NCBI RefSeq assembly: GCF_003419895.1
Contig: NZ_QPMM01000001.1
Location: forward strand, 744,001 to 808,000
DNA length: 64,000 bases
Origin: Chitinophaga silvatica
GTDB lineage: Bacteria; Bacteroidota; Bacteroidia; Chitinophagales; Chitinophagaceae
Direction of reading: 5' to 3'
Each line of letters starts with the position of its first letter. Within the stretch, counting starts at the first letter, position 1. This document shows positions 36,857 through 44,973 of this stretch, piece after piece. The notes below the pieces were generated by a model. It saw only the letters and a list, made by a program, of their open reading frames with translations, searched no databases and was not told the origin of the DNA. Position numbers and translations under genes: made by a program.

Positions 36857-37190
36857 GATATATACCTGTCTTGCTGCTTTGGTGATATACCAGTACGCAG
36901 TATCTTTTTGTACTTATCTGGATATTTCAGGTAATCGTTATAAGAGGGGGAAGGAGGATGAAACATCCTGAAATACCGTTTTCTTTTCTTACTATCGAAT
37001 GGAGATATCCAGGGTTGGAGAAAAGCTATAATGACAGCTTGGATAATATAGATCCAGCCTGTTTTCCACTGAGTTGAAAGTATACTAATCATCTTCTCAT
37101 CTTTTTCTTCTTCACAAAAAAACTAGTAATGGAAACAAATCTACACTCAGGGATCTGACAAAGTATCACTTGTGTAAATTCTGTACAGGC

Positions 37191-37217
37191 TTGTATTGCA
37201 TGGAATTGGTATTTTCG
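37191..37217 (+). promoter_or_regulatory. Possible Bacteroidota promoter for gene at 37241
   Basis: TTG at 37191-37193 and TATTTTCG at 37210-37217 (one mismatch to TAnnTTTG) are 16 bp apart. The -7-like box ends 23 bp before the start codon. Confidence 0.3.
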
Positions 37218-37240
37218 TACCAGTATAAAATTGAAAAGTG

Positions 37241-37594
37241 ATGAGTGTAAATGTGATAACTTATGTAACGGCAGTTAATGCAGGGAAGGAACCCAAGGCG
37301 TATGCTTTTGATGTACATCAAATACCAACGGGTGAGGTAATATCCCGTTTGGATTTTAAAGTGTGGACTAAGAAAAGCAGTGGTGTGACCTGCTTTTTTT
37401 GTGAGCCTGATACAGGCAGGAAATTTAGGGTGACTGTATTCAAGGATAAGCACAGTGAAGAGTACAAATTGTATAAGGGAGAATTGGATTTTAGAGAATG
37501 TCCGGTAGGAAAGCTGTATAGACTCAGGATTGAAAAGAATTCAAATGGGAATATGTCTTTAAAGGAGGCACATTTGATAGAGGATACTCAGTGA
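37241..37594 (+). CDS. Hypothetical protein of the mobile element
   Basis: The 117-aa protein (ATG 37241; a GTG three bases upstream is possible) is not recognised. The predicted fold is mostly beta, with segments such as AYAFDVHQIPTGEVISRLDFKVW and FRVTVFKDKHSEEYKLYKGEL. It is soluble, without signal peptide or membrane helix. It is transcribed away from the mob operon and followed by a strong terminator. It may be an element-encoded single-strand-binding or regulatory protein, but nothing in the sequence settles this. Confidence 0.6.
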   Translation: MSVNVITYVTAVNAGKEPKAYAFDVHQIPTGEVISRLDFKVWTKKSSGVTCFFCEPDTGRKFRVTVFKDKHSEEYKLYKGELDFRECPVGKLYRLRIEKNSNGNMSLKEAHLIEDTQ

Positions 37595-37740
37595 TACGGG
37601 TAAGTATGAGCTATGGCTTCCGGAGATAAGTACGTCATAATTAAATATAACTTCTTGTTTTTGTATCTGCATATAATGTTAATGGTTATACGAAATAATT
37701 ATGTAGGTAAGATGCCACGGTCTTATTAAATATCAGTAAC

Positions 37741-37768
37741 GGCCTGCCCCCAAGGGCAGGCCGTTTTT
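37741..37768 (+). terminator. Intrinsic terminator
   Basis: GGCCTGCCC and GGGCAGGCC form a perfect 9-bp stem with a 4-nt loop, followed by GTTTTTAT. It lies about 145 bp downstream of the gene ending at 37594. Confidence 0.75.
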
Positions 37769-37778
37769 ATTTATGGGA

Positions 37779-37812
37779 AACCTGTCTTTCGGGCCAGCCC
37801 GAAAGACAGGTT
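37779..37812 (-). terminator. Perfect inverted repeat, terminator of the DUF932 gene
   Basis: AACCTGTCTTTCGGG and CCCGAAAGACAGGTT are perfect 15-bp arms around CCAG. It lies 16 bp downstream of the DUF932 stop on the minus strand, next to the terminator at 37741. The pair insulates the convergent genes. Confidence 0.7.
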
Positions 37813-37828
37813 AATTAATATAGACCAA

Positions 37829-38890
37829 CTAACTTAATATAATACCGTCTAAACCTTTGGCGGCAAAGGTATCGCAGAGGCTAAACGCTGTCTGTAAACG
37901 CTGGTTAGCAGTGCCGCCCATAATTGAATTTAGTTTTGTTTCTTCGTTTTTATACGAACGGTAGTTTTGAAAGTATCCGCTTACCGCGTTATATGCACCG
38001 TATACAGTGCCTTTTGTTGATTCCATTAGTTGTGTTGGGTTTGTCATCGCATACTCGTATACGTTTTCGACAATGTTGTTAAAGCTCGTTGATATTTCAT
38101 CAAAGTTACCTTTTTGAATATTGCTTAAAACTTCCTTATTAGGCACCATTGCAAGCTGAATAAGTTTTTTAACCTCCGGGTCAGTGATACGAACTTTTGA
38201 CCAGTGGTTAAAAATGTCCTGCATTTGATAGGAAAGCCTGTTGCTTATTCCCATTACCCGGTGGGCCTGTGCTAGTCGGTCTTTTGCATTGGCAGTATGC
38301 CGTATTTTAATACTGTTGGATTTATTGACCATAGCGGCATTTAGTGTATTATTACATACTATGCGAATGGGGGTAAATGCTGCAGTAATACTACCCATGC
38401 CGTTATGGCTGGTAGTAAGAAATAAATATTGTTCTATCAGGTCATCATTTGCAACACGTATATAATTGGGTAGTTTAGCAGTTATGAAAATTCGTTCACC
38501 CTTGCCCAATGCGCCGGCAGTTTCATAGAAGATGCCGTCACCACCTACAATAGAATCAAAGAAACTAAAAGCGTCTTTGTTTTGTACTATCTGATAGTCT
38601 TTTCCTACTACGCCTAACACTACATCATTATCAGTGCGTACAGTGGCGTAATATCCCGGAACCGCTATAGATGGAAAAATATTAGCACTTTCGGCGTCTA
38701 CCTGATTTAAAGAATCCAGGGTATACAAATTTCTTTTCTCTACCTGATAGTCTAGGCCAGCATGGTCGATAGCTTCGGCGCTGGTGGGGTACTCTGATAC
38801 TAGCTTACCCAGGCCGTGCCATGCCTTTTGGTTGACAGAAAAAAAACTGTGTTTACCTGTTTTGTCGTTGAAATTAATATTGTGTGCCAT
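37829..38890 (-). CDS. DUF932 / phage-plasmid-like protein (TIGR03299 type)
   Basis: The start is placed at ATG 38890 (MAHNINFNDKTGKHSFF), giving 353 aa; an upstream in-frame start would add 11 residues. The N-terminal WHGLGKLV segment, the GKGERIFITAKLP strand and the RIVCNNTLNAAM motif are characteristic of DUF932 proteins of plasmids, phages and conjugative elements. The molecular function is unknown. It is an accessory gene of the element. Confidence 0.82.
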   Translation of the reverse strand: MAHNINFNDKTGKHSFFSVNQKAWHGLGKLVSEYPTSAEAIDHAGLDYQVEKRNLYTLDSLNQVDAESANIFPSIAVPGYYATVRTDNDVVLGVVGKDYQIVQNKDAFSFFDSIVGGDGIFYETAGALGKGERIFITAKLPNYIRVANDDLIEQYLFLTTSHNGMGSITAAFTPIRIVCNNTLNAAMVNKSNSIKIRHTANAKDRLAQAHRVMGISNRLSYQMQDIFNHWSKVRITDPEVKKLIQLAMVPNKEVLSNIQKGNFDEISTSFNNIVENVYEYAMTNPTQLMESTKGTVYGAYNAVSGYFQNYRSYKNEETKLNSIMGGTANQRLQTAFSLCDTFAAKGLDGIILS

Positions 38891-38974
38891 AGAATCACGC
38901 CCGTTTTTGTTTATATGCCGCACACGGGGAGGCTGCGGTAAAAAGAGAATTAAAAAAATGGAGTGGGTTTGTGG

Positions 38975-39181
38975 CTAATCTGCCAGAAGTGTTAATTGCA
39001 GGTTGTTGTCTCTGTTGGGATAACTGGGATGGCTATACTTTTTTTTGAGATACCACACCGTTAAATTTGCATTTAATAAAATGGCCCAGGCATTGGCGAG
39101 GGCTTTTGATCGCGTTACCTGCCTGCTTCGCTGGATCTCCCAGGAAAACAGCATTAGTTGTGAAAGCTGGTTGTTAGTCAT
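38975..39181 (-). CDS. Small hypothetical protein upstream of DUF932 gene
   Basis: This 68-aa ORF is not recognised with certainty. The segment LFSWEIQRSRQVTRSKALANAWAI resembles small helical proteins often found next to DUF932 genes in Bacteroidota elements. It lies 84 bp upstream of the DUF932 start on the same strand and may share its transcript. It could also be a chance ORF. Confidence 0.4.
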   Translation of the reverse strand: MTNNQLSQLMLFSWEIQRSRQVTRSKALANAWAILLNANLTVWYLKKKYSHPSYPNRDNNLQLTLLAD

Positions 39182-39182
39182 A

Positions 39183-39528
39183 GTCGCTAAATTTTTAGGT
39201 GAATTAATCTTACATGCTCGGCTTACTGCCTTGCAATTACCCGTAGCGACCAGCCATTACACCTGGATGGAAGGAGAAAGTTTGAGGAAAAAAAATACGA
39301 CCGCAGTCGGCTGAAAAAGACATCATGAACGTGGTGGAGATTATTTTTTCTCAACCGCAGGCCAGCCGACGCGCAGCAGAGGCGCAGACTTTCGTATGAG
39401 CAGAAGGGTGTAATAATTTTTGGAGGGGAAGAATGCTTTGATATCCAGGGTCTTCAGAAAAAAGAAATTGGGTATAGGGTAATATGGGGTAATTTCATTA
39501 TATTATATCACTAAACCCCATTAGAGAT
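39183..39528. other. Intergenic region, no gene recognised
   Basis: About 345 bp. It contains a GC-richer patch around 39340-39400 but no convincing ORF or RNA. It should include the promoter of the small protein at 39529. Confidence 0.4.
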
Positions 39529-39882
39529 ATGAGAATACTTAAGATGTCTATTATTGGAATTGTAACTGTTGTAATTGTTTTTGTATCAGTAAGGCTCCTT
39601 TCTGCTCGTCAACAGACCTGTGACTATTGTTATTATCAAAATCAAAAGTACTCGAATGGAGCTGTGTCTGGCTTAAACTCTATTTGTTCATTTAAATGTT
39701 CAAATGGTCAGTGGCAATGCCAAGGGTGTGCTGCCGGAAAACCTTGTCACAATCAAAGTTTGAGCAAAACCTGTAAGCCTTGCATGTTCCAGAATATGGC
39801 TTATAGTGAAGGGGCACCGTGTTCATTGAATTCAATTTATTATTATATCTGTCACGATGGTAATTGGGTTAAACAACCATAG
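39529..39882 (+). CDS. Cys-rich membrane-anchored or secreted protein with two internal repeats
   Basis: The 117-aa protein starts with a hydrophobic segment (about residues 6-24) acting as signal peptide or anchor. Two repeats follow, each with a CxxC pair, then YS-G, LNSI, a Cys and a G-x-W: CDYCYYQNQKYSNG...CSNGQW and CKPCMFQNMAYSEG...CHDGNW. Paired cysteines suggest disulfides in the periplasm. The family is not recognised and the function is unknown. It appears to be monocistronic. Confidence 0.6.
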   Translation: MRILKMSIIGIVTVVIVFVSVRLLSARQQTCDYCYYQNQKYSNGAVSGLNSICSFKCSNGQWQCQGCAAGKPCHNQSLSKTCKPCMFQNMAYSEGAPCSLNSIYYYICHDGNWVKQP

Positions 39883-40219
39883 GTAGAGTACTATGTAATT
39901 CTGGGAAATCTGTTAGCGTATTTGGTTAATTATCTGTCCAAAAGCTATATGGTTTTGTTCTTTTAAATAAGTGCATTTACTTCTGCATGATAAAATGTAA
40001 TAGAGCATGATAGCAGTAGTAGTTTTCTTATCTTGTATAGAAACGACATGGTAATTGACCGTTGATTTTTGTAAATTCCATATTGAATACACAGTATAAG
40101 GATTTAATAGACAATTTTATTGCTCGTACCCCTTTCATATCCTAGTTATTGTATGGTACATCCACATATGTAGTATTCCGTTGATACCCAACCCATTTAT
40201 TCATCGAAAGGAACTAATC
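39883..40219. other. Intergenic region, no gene recognised
   Basis: About 335 bp of AT-rich sequence upstream of the AraC-type gene. No ORF or strong hairpin was seen. Confidence 0.4.
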
Positions 40220-41209
40220 ATGCTATGTACTGTGACCTTGCTAAGTGGGGAACCACTAGAATATTTAGATGAAATACCGATTAATTTACAAACGGCTGCA
40301 ATTGTTTCTGAGAAATCTTACACTGCCAGTTATGCTAATGGTGAATTGTTATTTCAATGTATCTCAGACTGCAGAGACTATGCACTGTGGTATAAGGTGC
40401 TGATTTCAAGAAAAACTGATTTGCTTATCAGTAAATATCCGGAACCACGATTGATACTGAGGGTTTCACTAAATGGCATACTTGAATTTGAGTTGCCAGA
40501 GATAAATACTTTTAAGTTAGGTCCAGGGCAGTTTCTACTATACTATCAGGACAGTCCTTACAGCCAGTTACTATTGCAGGCAGATAGCGAGTATAGGTAT
40601 CTTGAAATTGCTATGCCTGTATCATATTTGGACCTTTTTATGAGTTATTACCCTATACTTCAGGGTTTTGTTGAGAATGCAAGATCTTCGGCCTCAGTAA
40701 GCCTTACAGCCACTCCATTATCTGGCAACGCGGCTCTTTTGGATAATATTGAAAAATTACTGCAGTGTATTTACAAAGGAAGTCTTCGCGGAATGTTTAC
40801 TGACGCAAGGATAATGGATATTATGACAGAGGTATTTACAATAGCACAAGGAAGTACCAGGACGGAAATACTATTGTCGCAGGATGAAAGAGAGCGAATT
40901 TGGTCTGTCAGAGATATGCTGGGTGAGAATCTGGATATTCACTATACGATTAAGGATTTATCCCGCATGGTATATATTAATGAGTATAAGCTTAAAAAAG
41001 GCTTCCAGCAGTTAACAGGGGCAACTATATTTGACTACCAATTGGGTAGGCGAATGCAGGTTGCTCAAAAGTGGTTGAAGGAAACAGATCTGAGTTTAGA
41101 GGAAATTGCCACTGCTACAGGGTATCAGTATTTATCCAGTTTTGTTGCTGCCTTCAAACATCGTGTGGGCGTTACACCTGCAGCTTTTAGGAAAAATGCA
41201 GTATCGTAA
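40220..41209 (+). CDS. AraC family transcriptional regulator
   Basis: The start is placed at ATG 40220, with an upstream AAAGGA; the longer frame starts with TTG at 40181. The 329-aa protein has an unassigned N-terminal sensing region and a C-terminal AraC domain. Its HTHs are TIKDLSRMVYINEYKLKKGF and LSLEEIATATGYQYLSSF, and it ends in GVTPAAFRKN. It precedes an orphan gene and, further on, the second SusCD set. Such regulators are frequent in Bacteroidota conjugative elements; the target is unknown. Confidence 0.88.
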   Translation: MLCTVTLLSGEPLEYLDEIPINLQTAAIVSEKSYTASYANGELLFQCISDCRDYALWYKVLISRKTDLLISKYPEPRLILRVSLNGILEFELPEINTFKLGPGQFLLYYQDSPYSQLLLQADSEYRYLEIAMPVSYLDLFMSYYPILQGFVENARSSASVSLTATPLSGNAALLDNIEKLLQCIYKGSLRGMFTDARIMDIMTEVFTIAQGSTRTEILLSQDERERIWSVRDMLGENLDIHYTIKDLSRMVYINEYKLKKGFQQLTGATIFDYQLGRRMQVAQKWLKETDLSLEEIATATGYQYLSSFVAAFKHRVGVTPAAFRKNAVS

Positions 41210-41309
41210 ATGCTCCCGATTGCCTAATATTCTTTCCGTTTTGCTTAAATAGTTGATCTGATAGCTGTTGTAATTTAGAAAGAGAGTTACACCCTAAACA
41301 TCTAATCCT

Positions 41310-42479
41310 ATGCAGCATCGAAAGTATTCATTGGAATGGTTTGATTTGTTTATCACTGAAACCTTACCCGAAATCTTTAAAAAACCTGTACTGGTAAACC
41401 CTGTATTTATTAGAAGAGTTTTAGAAAAAGCTTTAGAAGAAAGAAAGCATATCCGTTTACGACTTTTGGAAGATATGTTCAATACCAGGGATGAAAAAAA
41501 CATGCAGGTACTCATTAATCGTTACCAGGTTTTGCTAATTCATTTAATAGACGAGGCCAACAAGGTGGAAGTGTCCAGCTCAAACAGGCTTGTAAGGTTT
41601 CTTTGTCAAAAACTGCAGCAATGCCTGGAAAGTCTTTTGGCTTTTATTGAGAATGACTTTCTAAAGTATTTCGATTTAGAACAACGAGTTCCAGAGAGTT
41701 ATCATGCTGTTTGCAGAGAGCTTATAGGGAATGAATTACCAATACTAGAAAAGAAGCTATATAGTTTCAAACAAGATCCTGCTTTGGTAGAAATGATACT
41801 GGATAACCTTCGTTCATTTGTCGTTAATACCAGGGTTCATCTGCCTTACCGGATATTTTTATATATGAAAGCAGTCTGGTATGAGCTGCGTTTTTCTTCT
41901 GTGTACAATAGGCAAGAGTGGAAATTGCCAATTCTTTTGGAAATACTTATCAGATTGAATTACAATAGCCCTGCACTAACTAATTACCTTGCTGAAATAT
42001 ACCTTCCCAAGAAGCTGTCATCGATTACTGAGACTGACGGTAAAGTAAAGTTGCTACATGCTTTCCGGAGAAGTGTTTCTGAAATCACCATCTCGGCAGA
42101 AGGAAAGCTGTTTCGGGATCTTCCTGGAATCGACGAGCAAATATTTCAGTTGGTGGGTGAGGAAATAGAACTACTATATCCGGCTGTTAATTCGGCCACG
42201 GAAGGTCTTACAGTTGTAGGTAAAGATTTTAAGATGCAGACTACTTTCAGTGTACCGGTGCTAGGCGCAATCTTCAGGATATTTAAAGAAGCTGGTGCTA
42301 TTCGTAACGCTAACGTAAAAAAGATGTTAGAATTTGTGGCGGCAAATTATACAACACTAAAATCTGATGATATCAGTTATATCCACATTCATAGCAGTTA
42401 TTATGATATAGGTCCAAAAACAAAGCAGCAGCTTTATGATCTGTTCATACAATTAGCAAATACTAGTAGAAAGTTGTGA
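41310..42479 (+). CDS. Hypothetical protein, element-associated
   Basis: The 389-aa protein is mostly alpha-helical and not recognised. The C-terminal 80 residues (PVLGAIFRIFKEAGAI...KKMLEFVAANYTTLKSDDISY) are faintly reminiscent of the C-terminal region of RteC-type regulators of CTnDOT-like elements. The N-terminal part does not show the RteC pattern. It follows the AraC gene by 100 bp in the same direction and could be co-regulated. A regulatory role is only a guess. Confidence 0.6.
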   Translation: MQHRKYSLEWFDLFITETLPEIFKKPVLVNPVFIRRVLEKALEERKHIRLRLLEDMFNTRDEKNMQVLINRYQVLLIHLIDEANKVEVSSSNRLVRFLCQKLQQCLESLLAFIENDFLKYFDLEQRVPESYHAVCRELIGNELPILEKKLYSFKQDPALVEMILDNLRSFVVNTRVHLPYRIFLYMKAVWYELRFSSVYNRQEWKLPILLEILIRLNYNSPALTNYLAEIYLPKKLSSITETDGKVKLLHAFRRSVSEITISAEGKLFRDLPGIDEQIFQLVGEEIELLYPAVNSATEGLTVVGKDFKMQTTFSVPVLGAIFRIFKEAGAIRNANVKKMLEFVAANYTTLKSDDISYIHIHSSYYDIGPKTKQQLYDLFIQLANTSRKL

Positions 42480-42599
42480 GAATATTGGAGTGATCCTTTA
42501 TGGATTGTATTCGTTTACCTCATTAGACAGCTGAAATTAATTTCTACTGTTTGATGGGGTTTCTCATTTAGATATAAATAGAAATAATTTGATCTGATT

Positions 42600-42692
42600 A
42601 TGAAAGCTTTAGCAAGGCTACTACTAGGGTTGGTAGCCTTTTATGCATGGATTAATCTCTTTCTTTGCCATGATGGATCTACGACACTGTAA
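42600..42692 (+). CDS. Possible 30-aa hydrophobic small protein
   Basis: An ATG frame encodes MKALARLLLGLVAFYAWINL and ten more residues ending in STTL. It looks like a single membrane helix or a cleaved signal. It stands alone in a 308-bp gap before a small exported protein gene. Without conservation data it may be a chance ORF. Confidence 0.3.
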   Translation: MKALARLLLGLVAFYAWINLFLCHDGSTTL

Positions 42693-42787
42693 CTGTAGGT
42701 AAATAATTGCGGCGCAATACAGGTATTGCCTTACTCCTGTAGTACAAAAAGAAAGGCAGTAATCATTTCTTTCACTTTCAAAAATCA

Positions 42788-43123
42788 ATGTTTATGAAAA
42801 ATTTCAGATTGCTTTTGGCGGCAGCTGTCTTAATCATTGCAGCCGGTGGTGCCTATGCTAAGGGAGCGTTTTCGGCTCATAATACCAGTAGTCGTGCCAT
42901 GGCATGGTTTGAGTACAGCCCAACTACCTCTGGTGGTACAGCGAATCCGGCTAACTATCATGAAATTACTTCTACCGGTTGCTTAAATGGTAGTCAGTTA
43001 TGTGCTATCCGGGTAGAGAAGAATGCTAGTACAGGACTTCCGGACGCTACAGCACTGAATAATATTCAGTCTGATATTGACGCAGGAACCCCAATTGCGG
43101 GAAAGGTGGTGTTTAAACCATAA
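42788..43123 (+). CDS. Small exported protein (DUF6520-like)
   Basis: The frame gives 111 aa; a second Met two residues later (MKNFRLLLAAAVL) is the more usual start. A signal peptide ends at AGGAYA. The mature part is about 85 residues with two cysteines (CLNGSQLC). Pattern and size resemble the small DUF6520 exported proteins of Bacteroidota, whose function is unknown. A terminator follows directly. Confidence 0.6.
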   Translation: MFMKNFRLLLAAAVLIIAAGGAYAKGAFSAHNTSSRAMAWFEYSPTTSGGTANPANYHEITSTGCLNGSQLCAIRVEKNASTGLPDATALNNIQSDIDAGTPIAGKVVFKP

Positions 43124-43127
43124 AAAA

Positions 43128-43154
43128 TGCCGTCCTGTATTTTGCAGGACGGCA
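43128..43154. terminator. Bidirectional intrinsic terminator
   Basis: TGCCGTCCTG and CAGGACGGCA form a perfect 10-bp stem with a 7-nt loop, flanked by an A-run on the left. It lies between the convergent genes ending at 43123 and 43161. Confidence 0.75.
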
Positions 43155-43160
43155 AATATC

Positions 43161-43493
43161 TTATTTTTCAGGTTTCATTAGCTTACTAACAAATTTTTTG
43201 CTACCAAAAGTGGTTGATTTCCACCCGCCTCTTGGGCCATATTCTTCTTCTGTAATGGCCCCATATTTTTCTTCAGCTTCTTTATAGGTTAAGATTTTGG
43301 TAATTAATACCCAATGGCCCACATTAAGGCATTCTAATTGCCCGTATTTGCGGAGTTGATGAAAACGCTCATCTCCAAGGTGACGAATTATTTTAAATCC
43401 CCAGGCAATTGTTTCTCCGCACCAATTATCAGTTATAACGCTTTGATAATCAGATAATTCATTTTCATATCCGGCAGGTATTGAGTTGTTCAT
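43161..43493 (-). CDS. Hypothetical protein
   Basis: This 110-aa soluble protein is not recognised. It has a WCGETIAWGFKIIRHL segment and ends with GWKSTTFGSKKFVSKLMKPEK. It lies about 100 bp downstream of the SusD gene on the same strand, so read-through is possible. No domain can be named. Confidence 0.55.
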   Translation of the reverse strand: MNNSIPAGYENELSDYQSVITDNWCGETIAWGFKIIRHLGDERFHQLRKYGQLECLNVGHWVLITKILTYKEAEEKYGAITEEEYGPRGGWKSTTFGSKKFVSKLMKPEK

Positions 43494-43590
43494 GAATGAA
43501 TTTTTACAGTATTACAGAATTATAATCTGAATATACCAATTATTATTTGACCCATAGGCTCGTAATTCAATCATGTAAACATTAGTGCTG

Positions 43591-44955
43591 TTATCGTTTA
43601 TTTCTTTCCATACTTTGTGCAGTCGCAAGTACACTAGTAGGTATCTGCATAGCGTATCTTAAATCACCGGGAGGTAACGTATATCTCTCATTGTCAATCT
43701 TCCTTTCCAATGTAATTTTACCACCAGCCAATGTATTTAGCCTTCGTATATCCATCCATCTGATAACTCGAAAGGGGAGTTCCTTACGCCTTTCCGACAG
43801 GATAACATCTATTAAATTATCCGTTGATGTTATAGGCGTGAAGCTTAATTTATCATATCTGTTTTTCTTAAATTGATTAAGTGCTTGCAACGCGTCACCG
43901 TTTTTGCCAATTCGCGCTAGGCACTCTGCTTGCGTTAAGTAAACTTCATCTGCTGCTAATCCTTCAAAGAGCTGGTAAGAGTTGCTTCCGTCATAATTTC
44001 CTGAAAAAGCTGCGCTCCCATCAGGATTTATTTTATAAAAGAGTTTCTTCCTAAGATCATTTGTAGTGTATGAGCTTATCAATATGGAATCAACCCGGCA
44101 TATGGAAGCATCTAGGCTATACGAGTAATTGGCTGCTATGTGAAAGATGACCTCATCATTGAAGCGTTTAAAAGTTTCGCCAGAAGCTGAAGAAAGCAGG
44201 TTGTAATCTAAAAGCTGTATACCTGATTTTATGCAGGTATCAGCATAGTTAGCGGCTTTTGAATAATTACCAATGCAAAGGTGTATTCGGGATAGTAATG
44301 CCAATGCGGCTACTCTTGAAGGTCTGGTTTTATAGGCAGTATTCTGGGGGAGTAATTGTGAAGCGTATTCCAGGTCTCTGGTGATGGTATTATAAGTATC
44401 CTGTAATGAAGAGCGATGGGAAGGTTCATTAACGTCAGCGGTTAAACGAAGTGGGATGCCTAATTCTGAAGTGGATGATTGTGGATCGTATGGCATTGCA
44501 AATTCCTGCGCTATCATAAAGAAGGCAAATGACCGATAAAACAAGGCACTTCCTTTAATCTCGTTCCATTCTTTTAATTGATCTGGCGTAGGATTTACTT
44601 CTGCAATCTTTTCCAATACCAGGTTGGATTTGAGTACTACTCTGTATGTAAGGGTCCAATCCATGTCGTTGCTTACATCATCTTTCCAGATGTAGTTTTC
44701 TCTGTCCGTTAGTGATGATATGCTTTTCCAATTGCTGGTCAGCAGATAATAGTTGTCTGATGCCACCTCGGTAGCAATTGGCCAGGAAAGGTTCATTGTA
44801 GCTACATCATCCATTAAAGCGCGTAGATCTTTCATTGTGGAGGGAACAACCATTTTTGCGTCTGGTTTTGCATCCAAAAACTTACGACAGGCATTGAAAG
44901 ATGATAATATTGCTACTGGCAGTAAGATCAGCGATATATATTTATAGTAATTCAT
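43591..44955 (-). CDS. SusD/RagB family lipoprotein (second set)
   Basis: The 454-aa protein has a lipoprotein signal with Cys23 (NACRKFL). SusD marks are VPSTMKDLRALMDD, the helical GSALFYRSFAFFMIAQEFA segment and the C-terminal SERRKELPFRVIRWMDIRRL. It is paired with the SusC gene 18 bp upstream. It is a surface lipoprotein that captures the substrate for that receptor. The substrate cannot be inferred. Confidence 0.92.
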   Translation of the reverse strand: MNYYKYISLILLPVAILSSFNACRKFLDAKPDAKMVVPSTMKDLRALMDDVATMNLSWPIATEVASDNYYLLTSNWKSISSLTDRENYIWKDDVSNDMDWTLTYRVVLKSNLVLEKIAEVNPTPDQLKEWNEIKGSALFYRSFAFFMIAQEFAMPYDPQSSTSELGIPLRLTADVNEPSHRSSLQDTYNTITRDLEYASQLLPQNTAYKTRPSRVAALALLSRIHLCIGNYSKAANYADTCIKSGIQLLDYNLLSSASGETFKRFNDEVIFHIAANYSYSLDASICRVDSILISSYTTNDLRKKLFYKINPDGSAAFSGNYDGSNSYQLFEGLAADEVYLTQAECLARIGKNGDALQALNQFKKNRYDKLSFTPITSTDNLIDVILSERRKELPFRVIRWMDIRRLNTLAGGKITLERKIDNERYTLPPGDLRYAMQIPTSVLATAQSMERNKR

Positions 44956-44973
44956 AATTCAATTTTTAAATAA

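Noticed and set aside
36640..37092. 150-aa minus-strand ORF upstream of and overlapping mobA
   Set aside because: It runs through the inverted-repeat cluster, overlaps the mobA start in another frame, and shows no domain or credible conservation. It is probably a chance frame over a structured non-coding region.
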